16,527 nucleotides of DNA from Patescibacteria group bacterium (GCA_018899995.1 JAHIHE010000044.1:1-16527), one strand, 5' to 3'; shown: positions 1-7,125, counted from the first letter of the stretch. Program-made: numbers and translations. The notes: generated by a model from the letters alone, not told the origin.

Positions 1-1
1 A

Positions 2-91
2 ACCGAACTGGACAAGCAAAAAGAAATGAAGCAAAAAATTGACGCGGAAAGAAATAAAATTGACGAGATAATTGAAAAAGCAATTCGCTAA
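2..91 (+). CDS. C-terminal end of an unidentified highly charged protein (5' truncated)
   Basis: The reading frame is open from the window edge to a TAA at 89-91. The last 29 residues are almost all charged or polar (Lys, Glu, Asp, Gln, with Ile at heptad-like spacing), as in an amphipathic helix or coiled coil. It is followed after 30 bases by another plus-strand ORF, so the two may be co-transcribed. The family cannot be recognised from so short a tail. A terminal helix of a ribosome-associated or helical-bundle protein would fit, but nothing here decides it. Confidence 0.5.
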   Translation, partial: TELDKQKEMKQKIDAERNKIDEIIEKAIR

Positions 92-121
92 AAATTATAA
101 AAATATTTAAATAATAAAATT

Positions 122-274
122 ATGGCAAAAGTCAACCAGCCAATTAAAGAGTTTTGGGGGTCAGACAAAAAACCTTCCTATTTAGAAATTTCCAAGAGAA
201 AGCTCGGGAAAATTCCTCCTACGCATAATATTAAATTAAAGGGTAAAACTCAAAAGAACAAAAAGAAAAAATAA
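122..274 (+). CDS. small basic protein, 50 aa, unknown function
   Basis: The ATG at 122 opens a 50-codon frame ending in TAA at 272-274. The product begins MAKVNQPIKEFW and ends in a run of Lys, Thr, Gln and Asn, so it is strongly cationic, as small nucleic-acid- or ribosome-binding proteins often are. It has no membrane segment and no cysteine pairs. No Shine-Dalgarno is visible before the ATG; the upstream bases are all A and T, as for most genes here. It follows the preceding charged protein by 30 bases. A real gene is plausible because of its sensible composition and position, but with 50 codons chance cannot be excluded. Function unknown. Confidence 0.4.
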   Translation: MAKVNQPIKEFWGSDKKPSYLEISKRKLGKIPPTHNIKLKGKTQKNKKKK

Positions 275-328
275 TGAGCAAAAAAAACAGCTTTTTGACA
301 GCATGTTACACAAATCAATGAGCAATAA

Positions 329-363
329 ATAACATCCTTACAAACTTGAGAATGTAAGGATGT
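329..363 (+). repeat. 35-bp direct repeat, copy 1, with hairpin
   Basis: This 35-bp stretch matches 679-713 at 27 of 35 positions by hand alignment; the core CTTGAGAAYGTAAG is the best conserved part. Inside it, 332-341 and 354-363 form a perfect 10-bp stem with a 12-base loop. It lies upstream of the beta-grasp gene, and the second copy begins at that gene's stop codon. Confidence 0.6.
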
Positions 364-406
364 CGTGTGGCAAGAAATTTAGGAGATGTTTATTTAGAAG
401 CTATTT

Positions 407-679
407 ATGGATAAAGAAATGCCCAAACCAATTAATATATTTGTTAAATTTGATCCAATTCTGGAATTGATTACCGGACAAACAGAAATGAAAATTGTGA
501 TGAGCGAAGGGGCGTCGTTTATATTCCTTATTCAGAGCATTTTTACTTCTTATCCAGAAATACCAAAACGCTACCAGCCGGGCAGGTTGGCGATGATCCT
601 CAACAACCGCAGGCCGACAGAATACGAGTTTCTTCACGACGGGGACCGAATAATTTTTCAGGCAGTTGATGGTTCGTGA
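407..679 (+). CDS. MoaD/ThiS-like beta-grasp (ubiquitin-like) protein
   Basis: This 90-residue protein has the MoaD/ThiS layout: an N-terminal strand (INIFVKFDPILELITG), a second strand with an acidic turn and helix (MKIVMSEGASFIFLIQSIFTSYPEI), then PGRLAMILNNRRP, and a final LHDGDRIIFQAVDGS that parallels the DGDEVALIPPVSGG ending of MoaD. In the family the terminal Gly-Gly is adenylated and thiocarboxylated to carry sulfur. Here the last two residues are Gly-Ser, so that chemistry is doubtful. A weak purine stretch (TTAGAAG, 394-400) precedes the ATG; a second ATG lies at 419. No molybdopterin or thiamine genes are adjacent, but thiI lies 6.4 kb away. The fold assignment is by motif recognition; the function is open (sulfur carrier, toxin-antitoxin partner or regulator). 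Confidence 0.65.
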   Translation: MDKEMPKPINIFVKFDPILELITGQTEMKIVMSEGASFIFLIQSIFTSYPEIPKRYQPGRLAMILNNRRPTEYEFLHDGDRIIFQAVDGS

Positions 680-713
680 TAACATTATCACATTCTTGAG
701 AACGTAAGAGTGT
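679..713 (+). repeat. 35-bp direct repeat, copy 2
   Basis: This is the second copy of the repeat at 329-363, starting on the last base of the beta-grasp gene's TGA stop. Positions 690-697 pair with 706-713 (8 bp including one G.U), so a hairpin is kept although the sequence differs from copy 1. No U-run follows, so it is not an obvious terminator. Confidence 0.55.
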
Positions 714-964
714 TAAAGAAATCCAAAACCAAAAATAAGTCGTTGCCAAACCCCAGTAGTAGAAACTTCGTTTCACTACGGGGCAAGCGGTCCACACGCC
801 AAAAATTCTGGCCGTTTTTAAAATCACCTTGCAAATCCATCTTATCGCAAATTCCGGCGATAATTTTTTCAAGGCGGGGAACGCGATTTTTATTCCCCGC
901 ACTATGCACTATGATAATACATATTATCATAGTAAATTATATCGGATGTGTTATAAAAACTTGG
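714..964. other. intergenic region with two inverted repeats, no supported gene
   Basis: No credible coding sequence was found. The plus-strand frame across it lacks a ribosome binding site and has an unstructured composition. It holds a hairpin with arms GCGGGGAA (874-881) and TTCCCCGC (893-900). It also holds a 26-bp palindrome with perfect 12-bp arms and a 2-base centre (908-933), AT-rich and operator-like in form. Confidence 0.5.
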
Positions 965-994
965 AATAAAAAAGAAGAGTAAAAAATACTCTTC
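965..994 (-). terminator. intrinsic terminator of the 112-aa orphan gene
   Basis: Read on the minus strand: an 8-bp stem GAAGAGTA/TACTCTTC (plus coordinates 987-994 and 974-981) with a 5-base T loop, followed immediately by TTTTTTATT (965-973). The stem begins inside the TGA stop codon of the gene it terminates, so the 3' UTR is essentially absent. Confidence 0.85.
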
Positions 995-1331
995 ACGGAA
1001 GATAGATCATAAATTGCGGGGGCTTCTCGCTAATGGGATCTAGAAAACTCATTATTATTTTTACTTCAAATCCTTTTACTTCAATCCCATCTTCTTTTAT
1101 GTGGTTTTTAATCCATTCTCCAATTGTTATATTTTTGGCTTCGGAAGGAAGAGCGGAAATGTAAACCCATACTTCAATAGTATTGCCTTGAACTCGAAAC
1201 AATTCTACATCAGTATGATAAAACGATTCTATCTCCAAAATTTTTTGTTTTACATACTCCCTTAGTTTTTCTTCTGTCCATTTTTGACTGAAACTTCCTT
1301 CTATTTTTATCAAATGGGTAGCAAGCGCCAT
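993..1331 (-). CDS. conserved-looking hypothetical protein, 112 aa
   Basis: The family is not recognised. The product begins MALATHLIKIEGSF and shows alternating strands and helices: a helix around residues 19-38 (EEKLREYVKQKILEIESFY), strands at VELFRVQG, TIEVWVYISAL and VKGFEVKIIMSFL. This suggests a small alpha/beta fold. There is no signal peptide, membrane segment or cysteine. It is clearly a real, self-contained transcription unit: a consensus promoter (1353-1381), an AGGAGGTG Shine-Dalgarno (1339-1346) seven bases before the ATG, and an intrinsic terminator at the stop codon. Such a strong ribosome binding site is exceptional among its neighbours and is shared in style only with the TPR genes at 9172-10987. 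High expression is inferred; no function is assigned. Confidence 0.8.
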   Translation of the reverse strand: MALATHLIKIEGSFSQKWTEEKLREYVKQKILEIESFYHTDVELFRVQGNTIEVWVYISALPSEAKNITIGEWIKNHIKEDGIEVKGFEVKIIMSFLDPISEKPPQFMIYLP

Positions 1332-1338
1332 TTTTTTT

Positions 1339-1346
1339 CACCTCCT
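1339..1346 (-). promoter_or_regulatory. strong Shine-Dalgarno for the 112-aa gene
   Basis: The minus strand reads AGGAGGTG followed by seven A bases and the ATG. It fixes the start at 1331 and is the best anti-16S match in the window. Confidence 0.85.
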
Positions 1347-1352
1347 ATTTTA

Positions 1353-1381
1353 ATTTTAGAACCAAATTTTAATTATGTCAA
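1353..1381 (-). promoter_or_regulatory. sigma70-type promoter for the 112-aa gene
   Basis: Minus strand: TTGACA (1376-1381), a 17-base spacer, then TAAAAT (1353-1358). This is a perfect -35, a 5/6 -10 and ideal spacing. Transcription would start just before the Shine-Dalgarno, giving a very short leader. Confidence 0.8.
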
Positions 1382-1446
1382 TCCCTGCAAAATTTTTTGG
1401 AAATTCAATTTCCGAAGGATGCTTTGTTATAGTAAAATTTAGCGGC

Positions 1447-1472
1447 AAAAAAAGAGGCGAAATGCCTCTTTT
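1447..1472. terminator. intrinsic terminator downstream of rpmA (bidirectional form)
   Basis: The arms AAAAGAGGC (1450-1458) and GCCTCTTTT (1464-1472) enclose GAAAT. On the minus strand the stem is followed by a run of Ts (complement of the A-run at 1447-1453), ending rpmA transcription. The T-run on the plus strand makes it symmetric. It separates rpmA from the promoter of the 112-aa gene. Confidence 0.85.
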
Positions 1473-1505
1473 TAAATGATATTGGAATCAGAAACTTTGC
1501 GGAAT

Positions 1506-1799
1506 CTACTTCTTGTTTTCAGCATTATTCTCCACGCTAATCACTCTCACTTTTTTAAGCGCGCCGTTATATTGCTTAGTCTTTTTTGTGGCAAATACAA
1601 CTTTTCCGGCGGCTGTGGCAAAAAGAGTATCGTCTTTGCCTTTCATAACATTTTCTCCCGCTTTAAATTGGCCGCCTCTCTGGCGCACCAAAATATTGCC
1701 GGCGATAACACTGGCGCCGCCAAATTTTTTCACTCCTAAATATTTCGGCTGAGAATCCCTGCCGAGGACGGACGAACCGCCTGCTTTTTTATGTGCCAT
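1506..1799 (-). CDS. rpmA: 50S ribosomal protein L27
   Basis: L27 binds 23S rRNA in the large subunit, and its N-terminal tail reaches the peptidyl transferase centre. The 97-residue product starts [10 protein letters not shown], continues [30 protein letters not shown] and has the [20 protein letters not shown] core, all diagnostic for the family. The tail starts directly at MAHKKAGG, so there is no cleaved leader of the Firmicutes kind. The C-terminus ([14 protein letters not shown]) is polar and slightly extended. No Shine-Dalgarno is visible upstream, only an A+T leader. Usually rpmA follows rplU and precedes obg; here it stands alone, 153 bases downstream of an unrelated gene, and ends in a strong terminator. 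Confidence 0.97.
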   Translation of the reverse strand: MAHKKAGGSSVLGRDSQPKYLGVKKFGGASVIAGNILVRQRGGQFKAGENVMKGKDDTLFATAAGKVVFATKKTKQYNGALKKVRVISVENNAENKK

Positions 1800-1952
1800 A
1801 GTATTTTAAAATTAAAAATTGGTTAATACAAATTAATTAAAGTAACTATTAATGGCCCGATAATATTTTTCCAGTCCTTTCTTTTATATTTCCCACACAT
1901 CAAACCAATTTTTGACACTAATATTTTCCAAATATTTTTGCCCAAAATTATT

Positions 1953-2885
1953 TTATTCAATTAAAACTTCTTTTATCTCTTGACCAATTTGATAAATAAT
2001 CTTTTGGTTATCTATCCAATGGAAATTAGCAAATGCAATATCCTCCAAATCTCTTTGATAAATGATTTTTAAATTTTTTTCAAGATCAAAAACTAAAAGT
2101 TCTAATCTTTTCTCGTTTTCTTTTTTCAAAATTAAAGCCAATTTTTTACTATCGGGCGAAAATCTGGCCTCTGTCTTATCAGTTAATTCAGAGTAAATTT
2201 CAGGCAGCGTCCTTTTGTAAGTAAAAGTTTCATTTCCAAATTTATTGCCAATTGTAATTCCATAATATACTGCTACGTAATGGTAAGCAACTACATATTT
2301 TTTATCTGGCGACCATTGATATCCTACACCGTATAGTAATTCAGCTTTTTTTGTACCCATATTAGCATCAATTACAAAACCAATCATGCACTCTGTGCCA
2401 CAATTATAATAGACGACAACCTCATCTGCGTCTAACCATTCCCAATAAGATGTATGATAGTCCCCTCTGTAAATTTCTTTTTTATCTGATCCGTCTTTAT
2501 TCGTAATCACAAGAGCTGTATAGTTATCGTAATCAATAAAATTTATTTCTTTATTCTTTTCTTTATCTATAAAATAATTTAAATCTAAAAAATAACCCAA
2601 TTTTTGACCATCAGGAGAGATTTTTAACTGAGTTTTTGGCTTGCCATCATTAGTTAATGCTTTTGTGGCAACATATTTGCCATTATCATAAGTTACTAAA
2701 ATCTCTCCGCCATAAAGTTCATCGCTCAAAAAATAAGAAACAGGATGTTTGTAAAGATGTTTTAGTTCTATATGATTTCTGATAGAAATAAAACTATAGT
2801 AAATAAATAAAAATATCAGAAATAATAAGGCCGCCCAAAAAAATTTGCCTCTTCTGCTTTCTAAAATCTGTAAGAAATAAGTCAT
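1953..2885 (-). CDS. membrane-anchored TolB/WD40-like beta-propeller protein
   Basis: The 310-residue protein has one N-terminal membrane segment (about residues 17-33, FWAALLFLIFLFIYYSF) after a short basic stretch, which would leave the rest outside the cell. The outer part contains repeated propeller blades marked by ISPDGQKLGYFL, WSPDKKYVVAYH and FSPDSKKLALIL. These are the S-P-D-G/S-K-K-L signature of TolB-type repeats, each followed by hydrophobic strands. Such propellers usually bind partners or polysaccharide; the ligand is unknown here. Its ATG directly follows the TAA of the SleB-domain gene with no base between, implying one mRNA and translational coupling, and hence a joint role at the cell surface (inferred). 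No terminator is obvious in the 153 bases before rpmA. Confidence 0.7.
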   Translation of the reverse strand: MTYFLQILESRRGKFFWAALLFLIFLFIYYSFISIRNHIELKHLYKHPVSYFLSDELYGGEILVTYDNGKYVATKALTNDGKPKTQLKISPDGQKLGYFLDLNYFIDKEKNKEINFIDYDNYTALVITNKDGSDKKEIYRGDYHTSYWEWLDADEVVVYYNCGTECMIGFVIDANMGTKKAELLYGVGYQWSPDKKYVVAYHYVAVYYGITIGNKFGNETFTYKRTLPEIYSELTDKTEARFSPDSKKLALILKKENEKRLELLVFDLEKNLKIIYQRDLEDIAFANFHWIDNQKIIYQIGQEIKEVLIE

Positions 2886-4106
2886 TTATCTTTCGCTAAA
2901 ATAAAACAATAAACGCCCGCTTCTTTTTGTAAAGCGAGCTCCCGGCACTATCCTAAGAAAATCCTCTTGGGACAAGCTAACATCATGAAAAAAGTTAGCT
3001 CCTTCGCTAAAATCTTCAATCTCTCCCTTAATAACATGGCTGGCAATTTCCCATGATTCACGCCAAGTTTTTTCATCTATAGGATTGTTTTTATGTAGTG
3101 GGTCAATAACGTAGTTATAGTTCTTGTCAACTTCTCTAAAGGAAGCGTATTGATTGGGTTTCAAAATTACTGCATGGTAAGTATTTCCTCCAAAAACTCC
3201 CATTTCTACTCGATGTCTAACTGACCAACTAACCGCTGTCTTAGTTTCTCTTGATTCACTTCTTGCTTCTCCATAAATTACTCTAGCTAAAATCATTTCT
3301 TCAGAATCGTCCTCAAAATTTCCTGTCCATTTTGGATCATCTACTGTGGGAATTCTTTTAAATTCTTCAATTTTAATTCTTATCTCCTTTATTTCGGGAT
3401 TTCTATCTGCCCAAAATTCAAGATAATGAAGTTCTGGTTTTAGATTTAATTCTTTCTCAAAAAGTTTTGATTTTCCTTTCAATGCCCTCCCGCACCAATA
3501 CCAATTTTTATGAGATTTTAGTTCCTCATTTTTCTGAATTTCATCATTAATAAGTAATTTTAAATCCGAATCATCTTTTCTCAAAAAACCTCTTTTTTTA
3601 ATATTGGCCAAGGCTTTAATTTTAAGAGATTTAATTCCAATACTAACTAAAACAATAGTTAACCATTGCCTTCTTTCACCATCTTCTATTGGATAATTAT
3701 CTTTTGGCAGAAAAGAAATTTCAGATTCTTCAATTTGATAAATTCTAATTGACTTAAGGAATGAAAACTGATCGGCTAAAAAATTTAAAGCGTGGTATCC
3801 TTCCTCAAAATGAATTAAGAAAAAATCTGTTTTTTTTAATCCCTTTAAATTATTTCCGTTCCAGGCAACTTCACCATCAAATAATCCCCTTTTACCCGAT
3901 TTTTTTGGAAAAGAAATTCCATCAATTTTTACTGTCAGATCATCGTCTTTGAAAAAATTTTTCCAAGATGAAAGATTTTGCCACCAAGATTTTGCCGAAG
4001 CGATTATTTCAATGCCATAAATTCCCTTTCTCTTAATCTGAAAATTCCATTTAAATTCTCTTTCTCTAATAGTTCTATCTAATTTTTCTTCTAAAATCTG
4101 ATGCAT
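2886..4106 (-). CDS. SleB-type cell wall hydrolase with two N-terminal beta-sandwich-like modules
   Basis: Residues about 268-378 match the SleB/Hydrolase_2 family of peptidoglycan lytic transglycosylases and amidases. EEMILARVIYGEAR carries the catalytic-type Glu (E280), followed by ETKTAVSWSVRHRVE, a YHAVILKPNQYASF motif and GANFFHD. Residues about 30-125 and 155-248 look like two copies of one module: both have a D-L-x-x-x-I-(D/N) strand, an aromatic-W-x-G-x-x-LKG turn, a hydrophobic Y/HxLxFxAD strand and a terminal IRIYQI/IRIKIE strand. They may bind glycans. No signal peptide or membrane segment is visible, and a TAG two codons upstream of the ATG excludes an N-terminal extension in this frame. 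It is followed with no gap by the TolB-like membrane protein. The hydrolase call is firm; substrate and export route are unknown. Confidence 0.8.
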   Translation of the reverse strand: MHQILEEKLDRTIREREFKWNFQIKRKGIYGIEIIASAKSWWQNLSSWKNFFKDDDLTVKIDGISFPKKSGKRGLFDGEVAWNGNNLKGLKKTDFFLIHFEEGYHALNFLADQFSFLKSIRIYQIEESEISFLPKDNYPIEDGERRQWLTIVLVSIGIKSLKIKALANIKKRGFLRKDDSDLKLLINDEIQKNEELKSHKNWYWCGRALKGKSKLFEKELNLKPELHYLEFWADRNPEIKEIRIKIEEFKRIPTVDDPKWTGNFEDDSEEMILARVIYGEARSESRETKTAVSWSVRHRVEMGVFGGNTYHAVILKPNQYASFREVDKNYNYVIDPLHKNNPIDEKTWRESWEIASHVIKGEIEDFSEGANFFHDVSLSQEDFLRIVPGARFTKRSGRLLFYFSER

Positions 4107-4204
4107 AAACTATTTTAATTTAAAAATAAGAAATTTATCTTTTTTCTAATATTTCTCCTATTTCTCCACCTGATAATTTATTGAAAATTGTAAATTAAAT
4201 TTAA

Positions 4205-5518
4205 CTATGCGTTCTTGGAAAATATCACTATTTCTCGTCCGACAATTTGGTCCGGCCGGTCATATATGATTGTTTTCCGGACCGATAAGGAAATTATTGA
4301 ATCGTTTCCGACCTCGTCTTTTTCAATCGGACTTATGATAGTATAGCCCGTCTTGACTATTTTGTCAATAAACGGCGCAAATGCGTATTTTTTTTGCCGT
4401 GTTTGATAAACCGGAAAAGTTATCACCACTTTGCCTCCACTAATCAAAATATCTTTAAACGCGTTAAATGCCGACAAATAAAGATTTTCAAGGTCTTTAA
4501 AGTTGCGCTCTATATCCGCATCGGCGGGGGAGCGGCGGTCGTATCTTGGCCCAAGGGTTCCTTCGGTAACAATCGCGTCAATGGAATTCTGCGGAATAAA
4601 TTTCGCGAGATTGCTGGCATCGCATTGGAATAATTTCAGGCGCCCTTCCAAATCCAGCTGGCACTCGGATTTTTTATTTAATTCCGAAGCAAGCCATTCC
4701 AAATTTTTTCTGGATGATTCCAAGGTTTGCTTATTTATATCCGAACCGATAACTTTATAACCCATCAGAAGCGCTTCCTGCAGCAAAACGCCGGTGCCGC
4801 AAAACGGGTCTAAAATCGTTCCGCCTTTTTCCGCCACTGATAAATTTATCATTATTTGAGCGAGTTTCGGCGGCATCATTCCGATTTTCATATCCCGCTT
4901 CGGCCTTCCGTAATCCCGCAAACCGTAAAAGCGGAAATTTTGCACGGCCAAAGTTTTCCCATAATAAATTTTTTCTTTATCAACCGCGACCACAATTTCT
5001 CCGCCCTTGGCAAGCAATTTATTCTTGCTCACTGCTGGCGAATCAAGAAAGAATTTGTGCGGCGGCGGACTGACAATGCGGCATCTGATTTGCCGTTCCC
5101 GCAGAACTTCTTTTATTCCGATTAAATAACTTTTAACTTTTTCGGTGATTTTTTGTTTTTTGTGCGGATTGGCTTTGCAGATAAAATATATGCTGACCCC
5201 CCAATAAAATTTCGGGAAAGGGATATTTTTGATTTCCTGCTTTATATTTGGGTATTTATCCATCAGTTCGTCGGCGCCAAACGCCGAGCGCAAGTCAGAA
5301 ACCTTGCTTAACCGGCCAAAAACTTCTATAATCTTAATTGTGCCGCCCAGTTTGTCCAAAAAATACTGCTCGTTTTTTATCGGCTCCGCCAAATCAACGG
5401 CCAAGACCTCTTCGGACAAATTCAAAATTTTATAAGACGCTCCTTCCCGCTTGAAAACGCTTAGAATTTCCGCAATTGACAAAGTTGGCGCGCGGCCCAA
5501 GACAAAAAGATATTTCAT
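4205..5518 (-). CDS. Trm11-like THUMP-domain SAM-dependent RNA methyltransferase
   Basis: Family members methylate N2 of guanosine in tRNA. The N-terminal half (about 1-190) resembles the THUMP-containing region; the linker RDYGRPKRDMKIGMMPPKLAQIMINLS (from 201) and SAM motif I DPFCGTGVLLQEAL (237-250), followed by GSDI (258-261), are typical of the Trm11/TrmG10 group. At motif IV, where N/D-PP-Y/F is expected, the sequence is TEGTLGP (318-324). This departs from the usual catalytic motif and resembles the TEP-x-LGP variant I recall for related proteins. The C-terminal part contains a conserved-looking GGKVVITFP strand. The ATG at 5518 is only 17 bases from the divergent GTG at 5536. No Shine-Dalgarno is seen. 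The RNA target is inferred from the family, not shown. Confidence 0.82.
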   Translation of the reverse strand: MKYLFVLGRAPTLSIAEILSVFKREGASYKILNLSEEVLAVDLAEPIKNEQYFLDKLGGTIKIIEVFGRLSKVSDLRSAFGADELMDKYPNIKQEIKNIPFPKFYWGVSIYFICKANPHKKQKITEKVKSYLIGIKEVLRERQIRCRIVSPPPHKFFLDSPAVSKNKLLAKGGEIVVAVDKEKIYYGKTLAVQNFRFYGLRDYGRPKRDMKIGMMPPKLAQIMINLSVAEKGGTILDPFCGTGVLLQEALLMGYKVIGSDINKQTLESSRKNLEWLASELNKKSECQLDLEGRLKLFQCDASNLAKFIPQNSIDAIVTEGTLGPRYDRRSPADADIERNFKDLENLYLSAFNAFKDILISGGKVVITFPVYQTRQKKYAFAPFIDKIVKTGYTIISPIEKDEVGNDSIISLSVRKTIIYDRPDQIVGREIVIFSKNA

Positions 5519-5535
5519 AATATTAAAAAATAGCT

Positions 5536-5937
5536 GTGTTAAATCTAAAATATTGCAAAGAAGTTTTAGCCAAAAATGAGGATAGGATAATTTTGAGCAT
5601 CGGCTTCATACTCGTGGCCATTTTGTCGTTTGGCGCCGGAAAACTTTCGGAAACCTATCATCCGCAAACGCCTATTATTTTTCAAGAAGCGCCGCATAGC
5701 AACGCGGTTAGTGTTACGGCCGGCGTCGCGCGGGATGCGATAAACAATCAGGCAGGCGAGACAATTCCTAAAGTCGACAGTGCCAAAATTCAAGGAAAAA
5801 TTATCGGGAATAAAAATTCAATGATTTACCATATTCCGGGCGGCGCTTCTTACGATAGAATCAGCGAGCAGAACAGGATATATTTTAATTCCGAGCAAGA
5901 AGCGCAAAACGCCGGTTATCGCAAATCAAAGCAGTGA
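5536..5937 (+). CDS. single-pass membrane protein with sunset-like C-terminal domain
   Basis: The 133-residue protein starts with GTG at 5536; no in-frame ATG follows before the membrane segment, which spans about residues 18-36 (IILSIGFILVAILSFGAG). A polar linker follows. The last ~45 residues are KIIGNKNSMIYHIPGGASYDR, then a short acidic stretch, IYFNSEQEAQNAGYRKSKQ. This is the YHxPG...Y...F.SE.EA..AGYR pattern of the sunset domain often found at the end of CPR membrane proteins and of thermonuclease-like proteins, where it is suspected to bind nucleic acid. The usual Cys near the PG motif is Gly here. It is convergent with the nuclease gene, and their stop codons touch (5935-5937 and 5938-5940). 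The domain call is by motif; the function is unknown. Confidence 0.7.
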   Translation: MLNLKYCKEVLAKNEDRIILSIGFILVAILSFGAGKLSETYHPQTPIIFQEAPHSNAVSVTAGVARDAINNQAGETIPKVDSAKIQGKIIGNKNSMIYHIPGGASYDRISEQNRIYFNSEQEAQNAGYRKSKQ

Positions 5938-7062
5938 TTATTTTCTTTTCACGCTTAGTTTCTTAAATTCTTTTTTTGTCCGCGCGCTTTCTATTTTCCT
6001 TTTTTCATCCCTCGTAAAATTGTCGCTGTCAATGTCTTTGCCGATTTTTGTCAAATCCATAGTCAAATACTTGTCCAGTTTTCCGATTTCAGCCAGCGCG
6101 TCTTTTAATTTATTTTCATCGTACACGTATCGGCCTTGCAACAAGCGGGAAATAAACCCTTCGTCAATAAAAACTCTTTCCAGTTTCTGCTCGTCGCAGT
6201 ATTGGTTTATAATCTCCGCCAGTTCCGCAATTCGCGCGTCGTCTTTTTTGCTTTTTTCCTTGATTTCCAGATATTCTTTAACCGCTTGCTTTATTTTCGC
6301 GTCGTTTATCGCTTCTTTTTTGAACTGATGGGAAAAATACGGACAAAGTTTTTTAAAGTCGCACCAGTCGCAAAGGGAATTGGGCTGGGGCGCAAACGCG
6401 CTTACTTTAATTTTATCAACTATTTCCAAAATCCGCTCCTTTGTTTCTTTTAACTCGCTGGCGCTTCTTGTCGTTGAAAGTTTTTCTCCGTGCTTTACGA
6501 AATATAAGCTTAATTTAACCTTTTTGTCTTTTAAACTCGGCCAGCGATTGACCACTCCGAGATGGTAAACTGAAAGCTGCAGATTTTTATCCACATCTTT
6601 TTGCGGCGGCAAGGTCTTGCCGGTTTTATAATCAATAATCTCAAATGTTCCGTCTGCCAACTTGTCAATTCTGTCAATTTTTCCGGTAATCGTGTGAATT
6701 TCGCCGGAATCTTCTATCGGCGCTTCAAAATACGATTCCAAATTGACAATATGGAAATTCGCCGGATAATTTTTCGCGTAATAATCTTTCAGAATTTTTA
6801 TTCCCTGTCCGAAAGCGGCCATTTCCTCCGCTTCCGAGGAATAAACGCTTTTGTCCCAAAGTTTAGTAAAAAATGACAGAACCTCGTCTTCCGTAGCTGG
6901 GGTAAGGCGAGCGGGCTCGTGAAGCACTTTCAGGGTTTCATGAATCCATGTGCCGAAAAGCGCGCTCTTTGATTTAGCCGTCTTTATTTTATCAATTTCC
7001 GAAAATTTGTATTTTGCCGGACAGATTAAAAAGGCGTCCAGCGCCGAATAGGAAATTCTCAT
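5938..7062 (-). CDS. RecB-like PD-(D/E)XK nuclease with Fe-S cluster cysteines
   Basis: The 374-residue protein has the order of motifs seen in RecB/AddB/Cas4-type exonucleases: SYSALDAFLICPAKYKF with the first cluster Cys (C14), GTWIHETL with H41, GKIDRID with metal-binding D130, EIIDYKTGK with D144 and K146, and QLSVYH (162-167). The cluster is closed by CDWCDFKKLC (C231, C234, C240), so all four cysteines are present. About 130 helical residues follow, ending very basic. All catalytic residues appear intact, so it should process DNA ends; no helicase partner lies beside it. The ATG at 7062 is preferred over a TTG at 7125 because family homology begins at MRISYSALD and because a promoter (7097-7125) would otherwise lie inside the gene. 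Confidence 0.88.
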   Translation of the reverse strand: MRISYSALDAFLICPAKYKFSEIDKIKTAKSKSALFGTWIHETLKVLHEPARLTPATEDEVLSFFTKLWDKSVYSSEAEEMAAFGQGIKILKDYYAKNYPANFHIVNLESYFEAPIEDSGEIHTITGKIDRIDKLADGTFEIIDYKTGKTLPPQKDVDKNLQLSVYHLGVVNRWPSLKDKKVKLSLYFVKHGEKLSTTRSASELKETKERILEIVDKIKVSAFAPQPNSLCDWCDFKKLCPYFSHQFKKEAINDAKIKQAVKEYLEIKEKSKKDDARIAELAEIINQYCDEQKLERVFIDEGFISRLLQGRYVYDENKLKDALAEIGKLDKYLTMDLTKIGKDIDSDNFTRDEKRKIESARTKKEFKKLSVKRK

Positions 7063-7096
7063 AATGGTTCTATTTACTCGCCATAAATCGCGCGTT

Positions 7097-7125
7097 ATTA
7101 TGTTGTTATTAAAAGTATAATTCAA
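7097..7125 (-). promoter_or_regulatory. promoter of the RecB-like nuclease gene
   Basis: Minus strand: TTGAAT (7120-7125), 17 bases, CATAAT (7097-7102). The leader would be about 28 bases to the ATG at 7062. The -35 overlaps the plus-strand -10 of thiI, so the two divergent promoters probably exclude each other. Confidence 0.55.
7116..7121 (+). promoter_or_regulatory. -10 box of thiI, probably giving a leaderless mRNA
   Basis: A perfect TATAAT ends six bases before the ATG at 7128, so transcription would begin at or next to the start codon. No good -35 is seen at 16-18 bases. No Shine-Dalgarno is present, which is consistent with leaderless translation. Confidence 0.55.

Noticed and set aside
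274..321. 15-codon ORF overlapping the stop of the 50-aa gene (TAATG)
   Set aside because: Too short, no similarity or structure; the overlap alone is not evidence.
407..679. UGA recoded as glycine, which might have extended the MoaD-like C-terminus
   Set aside because: TGA terminates several other genes cleanly, with terminators or overlapping starts right after it, and reading through would give SG, not GG.
710..982. 90-codon plus-strand frame after the beta-grasp gene
   Set aside because: No ribosome binding site, implausible composition, and it contains two strong inverted repeats and runs into the minus-strand terminator.
1800..1952. Promoter for rpmA
   Set aside because: Only a weak TTGTAT/TAAAAT pair lies immediately before the ATG, with spacing too tight to be convincing.
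7063..7125. Extended N-terminus of the nuclease from the TTG at 7125
   Set aside because: Family homology starts at MRISYSALD, and the extension would cover the promoter region shared with thiI.
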